From Roseateles depolymerans (GTDB taxonomy: Bacteria > Pseudomonadota > Gammaproteobacteria > Burkholderiales > Burkholderiaceae_C), in contig NZ_QUMT01000005.1 in the NCBI RefSeq assembly GCF_003387155.1, positions 186,001 through 250,000 of the forward strand: a DNA stretch of 64,000 bases, read 5' to 3'. Below the pieces are notes generated by a model that was not told where the DNA came from, searched no databases, and worked only from the letters and a program-made list of their open reading frames with translations. Shown here piece after piece: positions 43,624 through 52,289 of the stretch. The position numbers and the translations under genes are program-made. The stretch's first letter is position 1, and each line of letters starts with the position of its first letter.

Positions 43624-44652
43624 ATGAAAGCTGTTGGATATTTCAAGAACCTGCCCATTACCGACCCTGAGTCGTTGATCGACCTGGATGTGCCCATGCC
43701 GCAAGCCGGTCCCAGCGACCTGCTGGTGGAGATCACCGCCGTGGCCGTGAACCCGGTGGACACCAAGATCCGCAAGAGCCGCCCCGCCGCGGAGAACGCC
43801 CCGGTGGTGCTGGGCTGGGACGCCGTGGGCCATGTGCGGGCCATCGGTCCGCAGGTGCAGGGCTTCGCGGTCGGCGACCGGGTCTGGTATGCGGGCGACC
43901 TCACCCGCATGGGCAGCAATGCCCAGTTCCAGGCGGTGGACCACCGCATCGTGTCCAAGGCCCCGACCTCGCTCAGCGATGCCGAAGCCGCCGCCCTGCC
44001 GCTGACCGCCATCACTGCCTGGGAGATGCTGCATGACCGACTCCAGGTGAACCGCGACAGCCGTCCCGTCAGCCTGCTGGTGACCGGTGCGGCCGGTGGG
44101 GTGGGCTCCATCCTGGTCCAGCTCGCCCGCCAGTCTCCCCACCTGACGGTCATCGGCACCAGCTCCGACCCGGACGGTGCAGGCGGCGACTGGCTGCGCC
44201 AGCTCGGCGCTCACCACGTCATCAACCATCGCGAGCCGCTGGCGCCCCAGGTCGCCGCGCTGCAGACCCAGGGCCTGGCACCGGTCCGTCATGTGGCCAG
44301 CCTCACCCACACGCCGCAGCACTTCAAGGACCTGGTCGAACTGCTGGAACCGCAGGGCCAGCTCTCGCTGATCGACGACTTCGGCGCGGGTGACATCGAC
44401 GTCATGGCCCTCAAGCGCAAGGCACTCTCGCTGCATTGGGAATTGATGTTCACCCGCAGTCTGTTCACCACACACGACATCGCCGAGCAGGGCCGCCTGC
44501 TGGCCGAGGTGGCGCGCCTGGTGGATGAAGGCAAGGTCCGCACCACGCTGGCGGAGGTGCTGGGCCCGATCAATGCGGCCACGCTGCGTCGTGCCCATGA
44601 GCTGCAGGAGCGTCAACGCCAGCAAGGCAAGCTGGTCCTTCAGGGTTTCTGA
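43624..44652 (+). CDS. Zinc-binding-type alcohol dehydrogenase / quinone oxidoreductase (MDR family)
   Basis: 342-residue medium-chain NAD(P)H-dependent reductase. It has the GroES-like N-domain (EITAVAVNPVDTKIR, GWDAVGHV), and the Rossmann motif GAAGGVGSI (about residues 156-164). The structural and catalytic zinc cysteines of true ADHs are missing, so it is of the zinc-independent quinone-reductase type despite its usual annotation. Likely induced through the divergent LysR regulator. ATG 43624 follows GGAGCC. Substrate inferred only as small enones/quinones. Confidence 0.9.
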   Translation: MKAVGYFKNLPITDPESLIDLDVPMPQAGPSDLLVEITAVAVNPVDTKIRKSRPAAENAPVVLGWDAVGHVRAIGPQVQGFAVGDRVWYAGDLTRMGSNAQFQAVDHRIVSKAPTSLSDAEAAALPLTAITAWEMLHDRLQVNRDSRPVSLLVTGAAGGVGSILVQLARQSPHLTVIGTSSDPDGAGGDWLRQLGAHHVINHREPLAPQVAALQTQGLAPVRHVASLTHTPQHFKDLVELLEPQGQLSLIDDFGAGDIDVMALKRKALSLHWELMFTRSLFTTHDIAEQGRLLAEVARLVDEGKVRTTLAEVLGPINAATLRRAHELQERQRQQGKLVLQGF

Positions 44653-44803
44653 TAGGTCCTGGATCACGACCGATTCGTGAAACCTTACCGCCTCCTGACA
44701 AGGAGGCGGACCACTCAGGGGAAATCCTGGGTGACCGCAGTACGCACAACAGCGATACCTGAGCCCCTCGAAAAACAATGCCGGGACGGCGAGGGAAATT
44801 CGG

Positions 44804-45850
44804 ATGAGTGCTCGACTGCTGGGAGCTGGTGCTGCGCGCCGGATGGCACGACTGTGGGGACCGCTGGGAGGCTCAGCCGCTCGGGCTGCTGCCGCTGCGT
44901 TGGCGGTGGTCGCCGGATTCGGTGTGGCCTCTGCGGCGCAGGCGGCCACCATCGGTGTGATCCTGCCCGGCAGCTGGCCCAGTGTGCAGCAGGCCGAAGC
45001 CCTGCAGCAGGGCATGACGCTGGCCCTCAAGACCTGGCCCGGCGACTCGGTGCCCACCCTCATCGTCAAGGACAGCGCCTGTGACGCGCGCAAGGCCGAA
45101 CTGGCCACGGACGAACTGATCCAGGCCAAGGTCGACATCGTGCTGGGCAACTGGTGCGAGATCGGCAACGGCGCGGATCGACTCAAGGCAGCGGGCATCC
45201 CGCTGATTTCCAGCAATGCCGAGCGCGTGCCGGGCAAGGACCTGCAGGTGCAGCTCGGTCGCATCGAGCTCTATGCCGCCGAGCGCATCGCCACCGAACT
45301 GCGGCGCGAGACCGGCCTGCGCATCAGCGCACGGACCTCCTGCTGGCTGGACTTCGAGGCCACGCTCAGCGAGCGGGTGGATGCGGTGCTGTGCCCGGTG
45401 CTGGCCGTGGACAAGACCCGCTGGGACCAGGTGGCCAACACCTACACCGCCGCCTTCCGCAAGCCCATCACGCCGTCCGCCGCGCGCGGTTATGCAGCGA
45501 TGGAGCTGGCCCTGAACTACCTGCGTCGGGCCAAGAGCGGCAAGGCCGCCGTGGCCCTGCGCGAGACCCAGGGCAGCACCACGCTGCTGGGCCCGGTGCC
45601 TGCCGCCGATGCACCAGCCCCCACCACCGCCCTGCAACTGGTCTTTGCCCCGCACCTGCCCAAGATGAGCCCGCAGCAGTCCCAGACGCTGGACAAGCTG
45701 GTCAAGTCCAAGGGCTGCGGATGCCCGGGCGGCACGCTGCGCGACGGTTGCCCGAAGGACGGCAGCCCCTGGAGCAACATGCCCTTCGTGGTGCGCGGCG
45801 GCGGGACACCGGCGGCTTGCGCCTCGGCCATCCAGGTGCTGGAGCTCTGA
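44804..45850 (+). CDS. ABC-type (branched-chain amino-acid-like) periplasmic substrate-binding protein
   Basis: 348 residues with a long, twin-Arg-containing N-terminus and a signal segment ending AAQAA near residue 48. The mature part has the Peripla_BP_6 fold: TIGVILPGSWPSVQQAEALQ, a helix, then DIVLGNWCEIGNGA, the hinge region and YAAMELALNYLRRA. The C-terminus is unusual: two cysteine-rich stretches (KGCGCPGGTLRDGCPK and PAACASA), suggesting disulfides or a metal. No permease or ATPase genes adjoin, so it may be an orphan sensor-type binding protein. Ligand unknown. Confidence 0.75.
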   Translation: MSARLLGAGAARRMARLWGPLGGSAARAAAAALAVVAGFGVASAAQAATIGVILPGSWPSVQQAEALQQGMTLALKTWPGDSVPTLIVKDSACDARKAELATDELIQAKVDIVLGNWCEIGNGADRLKAAGIPLISSNAERVPGKDLQVQLGRIELYAAERIATELRRETGLRISARTSCWLDFEATLSERVDAVLCPVLAVDKTRWDQVANTYTAAFRKPITPSAARGYAAMELALNYLRRAKSGKAAVALRETQGSTTLLGPVPAADAPAPTTALQLVFAPHLPKMSPQQSQTLDKLVKSKGCGCPGGTLRDGCPKDGSPWSNMPFVVRGGGTPAACASAIQVLEL

Positions 45851-45955
45851 GACCGGGCCAACGCTTGCACGCGCGGCCACGCCGCACCGCCGGACTCGCC
45901 CTATAGTGCGGGCTGTGGCGCCGAATGGCGCTGAAGCACTGCACGAGGAACGTCC

Positions 45956-46678
45956 ATGGTCAAGAAGGTGAAGAAGACTGCCGGCAGCCCGCCGATCGGG
46001 GAGGCCATGCCGGCCGGTCCCGGCCTGCTGGACAGCCAGTTCGGGCAGCTCGTCAAGGAGTCGGCCCAGCAGATCTGGTCCGCCGGTCTTGCTGCCTTTG
46101 CCAAAGCCCAGAACAACAGCGGCAAGGCCTTCGACACGCTCGCGGAAGAAGGCGCCCGCATCCAGAAGAAAACCCAGGCCAGCGCGGAAGAGCGTCTGGG
46201 CGCCGTGGCCTCGCGCATGTCCGACATGGCCGGCGAGGTGGGCACCCGCGCCGGCCAGCATTGGGACAAACTGGAATCGATTTTCGAGGACCGCGTGGCG
46301 CGGGCCCTGCATCGGCTGGGCGTTCCGACGTCCAAGGACCTGGAGGCGCTGCATCAGCGGCTGGATGCATTGACGCAGGCGATCCAGGCGCAAGGGGGCA
46401 GCGTGCCGGCGGCAAGGGCTTCGGCTTCTGCGCCAGTGGATGCGAAGCCGGCGAAGGCGGCCAAGGCTGCCAAGAATGTGAAGCCGGTCAAGCCTGCCAA
46501 GGCCGCGAAGACTGTCAAAGCGGTCCAGCCGGTCCTTGCGGCGAAAAACAAAGCTGCGTCGAAAACCACCAAGAAGTCTCCCAAGGCCGCGAAGACCACC
46601 GCGAAAGCCGCAACCCAGGCTGCCACCGCCTCACCCGCTGCCCGGAAGTCAACACCCGGCACCCGCGCCAAGCGCTGA
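45956..46678 (+). CDS. PHA-granule-associated phasin-like protein with histone-like tail
   Basis: 240 residues. The N-terminal half (about 25-140) is the phasin/PhaF-PhaI helix (ESAQQIWSAGLAAFAKAQ, then coiled-coil LHQRLDALTQAIQAQ). The C-terminal half is a Lys/Ala/Pro-rich repeat (KPAKAAKAAK, KPVKPAKAAKTVK), like the histone-H1-like DNA-binding tail of PhaF. Such proteins coat polyhydroxyalkanoate granules and link them to the nucleoid. ATG 45956 has GAGGA seven bases upstream. A PHA synthase is not in the window. Confidence 0.88.
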   Translation: MVKKVKKTAGSPPIGEAMPAGPGLLDSQFGQLVKESAQQIWSAGLAAFAKAQNNSGKAFDTLAEEGARIQKKTQASAEERLGAVASRMSDMAGEVGTRAGQHWDKLESIFEDRVARALHRLGVPTSKDLEALHQRLDALTQAIQAQGGSVPAARASASAPVDAKPAKAAKAAKNVKPVKPAKAAKTVKAVQPVLAAKNKAASKTTKKSPKAAKTTAKAATQAATASPAARKSTPGTRAKR

Positions 46679-46904
46679 CCCGTCGTATCGCCATGGAGGT
46701 CCCGCGCGCACACCCGCGCGGCGCTTCTACCTGCGGAGCACCCGGGCGCCATGCGCCCGCACCCCCGCCCGCAGCCGTGCAGTTCATCACGAACCCCTTC
46801 GTGACCCCCATCGCCCAGGGGGATGCCCCGGCTCACCGCCGAACGAACAATCTCACACAAGTTCCGCGCGACTGTTCGCGCCCCAAGATCTCCACCGGAA
46901 TTCC

Positions 46905-47516
46905 ATGAAGCGCATCCTTGCCGCCGCCCTCGTTGCCCTGCCCTTCGCAGGCTTCGCCGCCACCGACGACAACCTGCTGACCAACGGCAGCTTCGAATCC
47001 AACCTGCTGCGCAATGGCAGCTGGTCCAACTTCACCAGCATCGAAGGCTGGACGGTCGGCAGCAAGGGCGTGGAAGTGCGCAACAACGTGTCCGGCAGCG
47101 CGCTGGACGGCCACAACTTCGTGGAGCTGGACACCACCGGCAACAGCAGCATCAGCCAGAGCTTCGCCACCGTGGCGGGCTACACCTACGAGCTGAGCTT
47201 CTCCTACGCCAACCGCAGCGACAACCGGGGCGCCGTCAGCAACGGCATCGCCTGGAGCGTCGGCAGCCTGTCGGGCACGGTCGGCCAGAACACCACCACC
47301 AGTTGGACCACCTACACCACCAGCTTCATCGGCACCGGCAATCCGATGACCCTGACCTTCGCCGCCATCGGCCGCGCTGATTCCTACGGCACCTCGCTGG
47401 ACAACGTCAGCCTGAGCGTGCTGTCCACCGTGCCGGAACCGCAAGGCTATGCGCTGATGCTGGCGGGCCTGGGCACGGTCGGCCTGCTGTCGCGCCGTCG
47501 CCGCCGCAACGTCTGA
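46905..47516 (+). CDS. PEP-CTERM sorting-domain exported protein
   Basis: 203 residues: Sec signal peptide (MKRILAAALVALPFAGFAAT), a beta-rich body with TNGSFESNL and YTYELSFSYANRS, resembling DUF642/carbohydrate-binding-type jelly rolls, and a C-terminus with VPEP, a transmembrane helix and SRRRRR. The latter is the PEP-CTERM signal processed by exosortase EpsH in exopolysaccharide-producing Gram-negatives. No exosortase gene is in the window, so the sorting machinery must lie elsewhere. ATG 46905 follows CCGGA; earlier in-frame codons overlap the phasin gene and are not used. A strong terminator follows at 47590. Confidence 0.9.
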   Translation: MKRILAAALVALPFAGFAATDDNLLTNGSFESNLLRNGSWSNFTSIEGWTVGSKGVEVRNNVSGSALDGHNFVELDTTGNSSISQSFATVAGYTYELSFSYANRSDNRGAVSNGIAWSVGSLSGTVGQNTTTSWTTYTTSFIGTGNPMTLTFAAIGRADSYGTSLDNVSLSVLSTVPEPQGYALMLAGLGTVGLLSRRRRRNV

Positions 47517-47589
47517 TCACCGTCTGGACGCGTTGGGACATCGCTCCGGCGATGCAGCGCGATTCACAGGGCCCCGCAGAGGGTCCAGC

Positions 47590-47620
47590 AAAAAGGGCAT
47601 CCCGCGGGATGCCCTTTTTT
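47590..47620. terminator. Bidirectional intrinsic terminator
   Basis: A perfect palindrome, AAAAAGGGCATCCCG with its complement, ending in six Ts. It separates the convergent PEP-CTERM and M32 peptidase genes and works in both directions. Confidence 0.92.
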
Positions 47621-47630
47621 CATGTCAGCG

Positions 47631-47666
47631 CAGATCCTCAGCCAGATCCTCAGCCAGATCCTCAGC
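47631..47666. repeat. 12-bp tandem repeat x3 at the M32 peptidase stop codon
   Basis: CAGATCCTCAGC is repeated three times (47631, 47643, 47655). Read on the minus strand each unit carries TGA in the reading frame of the peptidase, so the gene has three in-frame stop codons spaced 12 bp apart. Confidence 0.9.
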
Positions 47667-49161
47667 CCAGATAGCGCGCTTCCAGATGCCGCCGGAAGTG
47701 CGCCGTGTTCAGCGGCTCGCCGCTGGCGCGCTGCACCAGTTCCGGCGTTTCATAACGGCTGCCCTGCTGCCAGATTCGGTCCTTGAGCCAGTCGAAGACC
47801 GGCGTCAGCTCGCCCCGGGCAATGTCCGCATCCAGGCTCGGACGCTCGCGACGCATGGTGGCAAACCACTGGGCCGCATACATCGCGCCCAGCGTGTAGC
47901 AGGGGAAGTAGCCGAACAGGCCCGCGCCCCAGTGCACGTCCTGCATGGGGCCGTCCTTGAAGTTGCCACGTGTGTCCAGGCCCAGCAACTCCTGCATCTT
48001 GGCGTCCCACAGCGCCGGGATGTCCTCCACCTCGATCTCGCCTTCCATCAGCGGACGCTCAATCTCATAACGCAGGATCACATGCGCGGGGTAGGTCACC
48101 TCGTCCGCATCCACGCGGATGTAGCCCGGCGCCACTCGGGTCATCATCCGGTGCAGGTTGTCCGCGGCAAAGGCCGGCTGGTCGCCCAGATGGCGGCGCA
48201 CCAGCGGTTCCAGCAGCCCGGCAAAGCCCGGGTGCGACGCCAGCTGCATCTCGAAGGACAGGCTCTGGCTCTCATGCAGGCCCATCGACCGGGCCGCTGC
48301 GATCGGCAGGCCCATCCAGTCCCGCGGCAGGTTCTGTTCATAACGGCCGTGGCCGGTTTCATGGATGGTGCCGGTGAGGCTCTGCAGGAAGCTGTCCTCG
48401 CGATAACGCGTCGTCATGCGCACGTCCTCCGGCACGCCGCCGCAGAACGGATGGGTGCTTTCGTCCAGGCGGCCGGCGGCGAAGTCAAAGCCCAGCAGCT
48501 TCATCGCATCCAGGCCCAGCGCACGCTGCGCCGCCGTGGAGAACGGCCCCTGGGGCGCCACCACCGCTTCACCGGCCTGGCGCTCCATCACCTGCCGGAT
48601 CAGACCCGGCAGCCACTGGCGCAGGTCGCCGAAGACACGGTCCACTTCGGCCGAGCGCATGCCCGGCTCGTACTGGTCCAGCAGCGCGTCGTACTTGCTC
48701 AGGCCCGAGGACTCGGACAGCAGACGCGCTTCCTCACGGATCAGCCGCACCACCGGACGCAGGTTCTCCACATAGCCCGCCCAGTCATTGGCGGGACGCT
48801 GGCTGCGCCAGGCATGCTCGCAATGCGAGATGGCCAGGGACTTCGATTCCACCAGGCTCTGCGGCAAGGCATTGGCCGATCGCCACACCCGCTGCATTTC
48901 GCGCAGCGAGGCCCGCTGCACATCGTCCAGCGGCTCCTGCTCCGCCCGGGCCAGCAGGTCCTTCAGCGCCGGGTCGGTGCCCAGCTGGTGCAACAGCCCT
49001 TCCATCTCGGCCAGCGCTTCCGCACGCGGCACGGCGCCACCGGGCGGCATGAAGGCGGCCTGGTCCCAGGAAGCCATGGCATGCAGATGCTGCAGCCGAT
49101 GCTTGCGACGATGGCGCTGGCACAGGTCGTCGTAGGCCGGCGTGCTGGCGGAAGAGGTCAT
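47662..49161 (-). CDS. M32 carboxypeptidase (Taq-type)
   Basis: Cytosolic zinc metallocarboxypeptidase of 499 residues. The zinc site HETGH (267-271) lies in GTIHETGHGRYEQNLPRDW, followed by HESQSLSFE, whose Glu completes the site. Family landmarks DESTHPFCGG and YRVDADEVTYPAHVILRYE-type residues (RVDADEVTYPAHVI) are also present. ATG 49161 was chosen: GGAG lies just upstream and MTSSASTPAYDDLCQRHRR fits the family start; the open frame to 49242 is untranslated. It removes C-terminal residues from peptides during turnover. Confidence 0.95.
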   Translation of the reverse strand: MTSSASTPAYDDLCQRHRRKHRLQHLHAMASWDQAAFMPPGGAVPRAEALAEMEGLLHQLGTDPALKDLLARAEQEPLDDVQRASLREMQRVWRSANALPQSLVESKSLAISHCEHAWRSQRPANDWAGYVENLRPVVRLIREEARLLSESSGLSKYDALLDQYEPGMRSAEVDRVFGDLRQWLPGLIRQVMERQAGEAVVAPQGPFSTAAQRALGLDAMKLLGFDFAAGRLDESTHPFCGGVPEDVRMTTRYREDSFLQSLTGTIHETGHGRYEQNLPRDWMGLPIAAARSMGLHESQSLSFEMQLASHPGFAGLLEPLVRRHLGDQPAFAADNLHRMMTRVAPGYIRVDADEVTYPAHVILRYEIERPLMEGEIEVEDIPALWDAKMQELLGLDTRGNFKDGPMQDVHWGAGLFGYFPCYTLGAMYAAQWFATMRRERPSLDADIARGELTPVFDWLKDRIWQQGSRYETPELVQRASGEPLNTAHFRRHLEARYLG

Positions 49162-49279
49162 GCGGGGTCTCCTGAATGCGGACTGCTGCGAAAGAAGGGC
49201 AGTTCGAGACTGCATTGTGGCGGTGTCCACCGCCTGCGCCACACTCCCCCGAAAGAGTGGTGCGACGCGAAGATCCGCA

Positions 49280-49762
49280 TCAAGGCAGGAAGTACAGACC
49301 CACCGAGGTCATGATCAGATACCGTGCAAACTTGCCGATGGCCATGTAGACCACACAGGGCCAGAACGGCAGGCGCAGCCAGCCCGCCAGTGCGCATAGC
49401 GGATCGCCCACAATGGGCAACCAGCTGAGCAGGCAGGTCTTGGCGCCGAAGCGGCGCAGCCAGCCCAGCACCCGCTGGTCCCGCGGGGTGTGATGCACCG
49501 CGGCCTCATAGGCCCGCTCGGCGCCCCAGCCCATCCACCAGCTGATGGCGCCGCCGAGGGTGTTGCCCACGGTGGCCACGCCAATGGCCGCCCAGAACAG
49601 CTCGGGCTTCTCATGCACCAGCAGCAGCACGACGGGTTCCGACCCCATCGGCAACAGCGTGGCCGAGATCAAGGCCACGACAAAGACAGCACCCAACCCG
49701 ACTTGAGGAAGCGATAACGCTTCCAGCATCAGGTCAATCATGTGTTGCAGCCATGCTTCCAT
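49280..49762 (-). CDS. YqaA/DedA-like inner-membrane protein
   Basis: 160-residue protein with four or so hydrophobic segments. It has VGLGAVFVVALISATLLPMG near the N-terminus, GNTLGGAISWWMG (the glycine-rich turn of SNARE-associated/DedA relatives), and RFGAKTCLLSWLPIVGDPLC, the second re-entrant element with its conserved Pro-x-x-GD. YqaA proteins belong to the DedA superfamily; a lipid-scrambling or transport role in the inner membrane is inferred from that. ATG 49762 is the only good start. Divergent from the solute-binding gene by 42 bp. Confidence 0.88.
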   Translation of the reverse strand: MEAWLQHMIDLMLEALSLPQVGLGAVFVVALISATLLPMGSEPVVLLLVHEKPELFWAAIGVATVGNTLGGAISWWMGWGAERAYEAAVHHTPRDQRVLGWLRRFGAKTCLLSWLPIVGDPLCALAGWLRLPFWPCVVYMAIGKFARYLIMTSVGLYFLP

Positions 49763-49804
49763 GCGTGGGATTATCCGGACTAGTCCGTTCTCGCTGAGGT
49801 CTTC

Positions 49805-50770
49805 ATGTCATTGCGCACCCTCGCGACATCCTGGGTGATGTCGCTCTGTGCGTCTGTTGCCGCCATGGCGGCGCTGATCGTGTCTCCGGTGTCCCCCGTG
49901 ATGGTGGCCTTGTTCACAGCCACCGTGTCGTCCCAGGCCCAGCCCCCTGCCCCCGCCTCGGCTTCCGGCTCGACCCCGAATGCCAATCCGTCGGCAACCC
50001 CGGTGCCCGCGGCCGCGGCCCTGCCGCCGTTGCCGGCGGTGACCGGCGGCGCCTGCACGCAGCTGGTCGCCTCCGGCAATCCGCAATATCCGCCCTATCT
50101 CTGGCGTCCCACCGAGGACGACCCGCGTCTGGTGGGGGCCAATGCCGAGCTGATGCAATGGCTGGCCCGCGAGATCGGCATTCCCATCGACACCCGCTAT
50201 GTGGGCCCCTGGGGCCGTGTGCAGGAAGAAGCCCGCGCCGGTCGCATCGACCTGATCGCCGGGGCGTTCTTCACCCTGCCGCGCACCGAGTACCTGGACT
50301 ACTTCTTCCCCGCCTTCCGGGAAACCCGGTCGGTGGTGCTGACCCGCGCCACCTCGTCGCTCAACTACAAGCGCTGGACCGACCTCGCCGGCCATCAGGG
50401 CGTGACCGTCATCAACAACAGCTTCGGCGTGGAATTTGACCAGTTCGCAAGGCAGTCCCTCAAGATGACGCAGGTGGCCACCGTCGAGCAGGCCCTGCAG
50501 ATGCTGCAGCGCGGCCGGGTGGACTACTTCATCTACGAAGACACCCCCGCCGAGGCCTATGCCGCGCGTGCAGGCGGCGTCCCCATCCGCCCGCTGATGC
50601 CGGCGGTGGCCCATGAAGGCCTGTACCTCACCCTGGCTCACCGCTCCCGCTGCAACACGCCGGAACTGCGCGGCCGGCTGACCCGGGCCCTGTACAAGCT
50701 GAGCCAGGAACGCACGATGAACCGCTTCATCGAACAAGGCATCCAGTTGTGGAAGCAGCAGGCCCCCTGA
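49805..50770 (+). CDS. Family 3 extracellular solute-binding protein
   Basis: 321 residues with an N-terminal hydrophobic/signal region and an Ala/Pro/Ser-rich linker (about 45-75), then a SBP_bac_3 fold: NPQYPPYLW, LMQWLAREIGIPIDT, RIDLIAGAFFTLPRTEYLDY, a LAGHQGVTVINNS hinge and YFIYEDTPAEAYAA. It lacks the usual arginine-Asp amino-acid pocket pattern in full, so the ligand is unclear; amino acids are the family norm. No permease genes adjoin. ATG 49805 is preceded by GAGGTC. Confidence 0.82.
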   Translation: MSLRTLATSWVMSLCASVAAMAALIVSPVSPVMVALFTATVSSQAQPPAPASASGSTPNANPSATPVPAAAALPPLPAVTGGACTQLVASGNPQYPPYLWRPTEDDPRLVGANAELMQWLAREIGIPIDTRYVGPWGRVQEEARAGRIDLIAGAFFTLPRTEYLDYFFPAFRETRSVVLTRATSSLNYKRWTDLAGHQGVTVINNSFGVEFDQFARQSLKMTQVATVEQALQMLQRGRVDYFIYEDTPAEAYAARAGGVPIRPLMPAVAHEGLYLTLAHRSRCNTPELRGRLTRALYKLSQERTMNRFIEQGIQLWKQQAP

Positions 50771-50880
50771 GGCCTCCCCGCGCACAAGTCAACTGACATC
50801 CCACCAAAGTCATCCCCCAACGGGCCGGGCGGCCAGCGCGACAGCGCTATACTTCTGCCTCTTTTTTGTGCAGTTCCCCC

Positions 50881-51990
50881 ATGCCCACCCCGCTGCCCGG
50901 TCCCATGACGCTGGGCCCCTATCGCCTGCCCAATCGGCTGTTCGTTGCTCCCATGGCGGGCGTGACGGACCGGCCGTTTCGCGTGCTGTGCAAGAAGCTG
51001 GGGGCAGGTTATGCGGTCAGCGAGATGGTGACCTCGCGCAAGGACCTGTGGAACAGCCTCAAGACTTCGCGCCGCGCCAATCATGAAGGCGAGCCGGCGC
51101 CGATCTCGGTGCAGATCGCCGGCACCGATGCGCTGATGATGGCCGAGGCGGCCGCCTACAACATCGACCGCGGCGCCCAGATCATCGACATCAACATGGG
51201 CTGCCCCGCCAAGAAGGTCTGCAACAAGTGGGCCGGCTCGGCGCTGATGCAGGACGAGCCGCTGGCACTGGAGATCATCGAGGCCGTGGTGGCTGCCTGT
51301 GCGCCGCGCGGCGTGCCGGTGACGTTGAAGATGCGCACCGGCTGGTGCCAGGCCGAGAAAAACGCGGTGCGCCTGGCCCGCGCCGCCGAGCAGGCCGGCG
51401 TGGCCATGGTCACCGTGCATGGCCGCACCCGGGAACAGGGCTATACCGGCCATGCCGAATACGACACCATCGCGGCAGTCAAGGCTGCACTTCGGATTCC
51501 GGTGGTGGCCAATGGCGACATCAGCAGCCCGCACAAGGCCCGCGACGTGCTGGCGGCCACCGGCGCCGATGCGCTGATGATCGGCCGCGCCGCGCAGGGC
51601 CGCCCCTGGATCTTTGCCGAGATCGCGCATTTCCTGGAGACCGGTGAACTGCTGCCGGCACCGCGCATCGCCGATGCCAAGCGCTGGCTGATCGAGCACC
51701 TGCACGACCACTACACCCTCTACGGCGAGCTCACCGGCATGCGCAGCGCGCGCAAGCACATCGGCTGGGCCGTGCGCGCCCTGCCCGGCGGCGAGGAGTT
51801 CCGCCGCCACATGAACACCCTGGACAGCTGCGAGGACCAGGTCCGCACCCTCGGCGACTGGCTCGACGCACTGGCCCAGGACCATGACCGCCTGCCCTAC
51901 CTGGCACAGGCGGCCAATGACGAGCCTGACGGCGTCTCTCCCGACAACAACGACAACAGCGCACACGAAGAAAGAAGGCTCACGGCATGA
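50881..51990 (+). CDS. dusB: tRNA-dihydrouridine synthase DusB
   Basis: FMN-dependent enzyme reducing uridine to dihydrouridine in the tRNA D-loop. The TIM barrel begins LFVAPMAGVTDRPFR (20-34); the catalytic Cys108 is in NMGCPAKKVCNK (106-117), and FMN-binding VTVHGRTREQ and ANGDISSP follow. ATG 50881 chosen; an upstream GTG at 50866 is less likely. It overlaps fis by 4 bp (ATGA), the classic dusB-fis operon of proteobacteria. The C-terminal helical tRNA-binding domain is complete. Confidence 0.96.
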   Translation: MPTPLPGPMTLGPYRLPNRLFVAPMAGVTDRPFRVLCKKLGAGYAVSEMVTSRKDLWNSLKTSRRANHEGEPAPISVQIAGTDALMMAEAAAYNIDRGAQIIDINMGCPAKKVCNKWAGSALMQDEPLALEIIEAVVAACAPRGVPVTLKMRTGWCQAEKNAVRLARAAEQAGVAMVTVHGRTREQGYTGHAEYDTIAAVKAALRIPVVANGDISSPHKARDVLAATGADALMIGRAAQGRPWIFAEIAHFLETGELLPAPRIADAKRWLIEHLHDHYTLYGELTGMRSARKHIGWAVRALPGGEEFRRHMNTLDSCEDQVRTLGDWLDALAQDHDRLPYLAQAANDEPDGVSPDNNDNSAHEERRLTA

Positions 51991-52220
51991 CGCCCAAACC
52001 GATCGAGGCCTGCGTCCGCGAGAACCTGGAAGCCTACTTCCGGGACCTCGGCGGCGAGGCACCCCACTCCATGCATGAAATGCTGATCCGCCTGGTGGAG
52101 AAGCCGCTGCTGGAAGTGGTGATGCAGCACAGCGAAGGCAACCAGAGCAAGGCCGCTGAGTGGCTGGGCATCAACCGCAACACCCTGCGGCGCAAACTGG
52201 TGGAACACAAGCTCATCTGA
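51987..52220 (+). CDS. fis: Fis-family DNA-binding protein
   Basis: 77-residue nucleoid-associated regulator that bends DNA and activates rRNA promoters. The C-terminal HTH is GNQSKAAEWLGINRNTLRRK (51-70), the invariant Fis/NtrC-type motif; the N-terminus is the dimerisation helix region. It is shorter at the N-terminus than enteric Fis, as usual in betaproteobacteria. Start overlaps the dusB stop (ATGA), implying translational coupling. purH follows after 69 bp. Confidence 0.95.
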   Translation: MTPKPIEACVRENLEAYFRDLGGEAPHSMHEMLIRLVEKPLLEVVMQHSEGNQSKAAEWLGINRNTLRRKLVEHKLI

Positions 52221-52289
52221 GCGCCCGGCGCCCGGCGCTCGACTCCCAGCGCGCGGCAGCACCGCAACGATTTCTCTCAAGGACTGTCC

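Noticed and set aside
46536-46904. N-terminal extension of the PEP-CTERM gene by 123 codons
   Set aside because: It overlaps the phasin-like gene in another frame, and the ATG at 46905 begins a perfect signal peptide.
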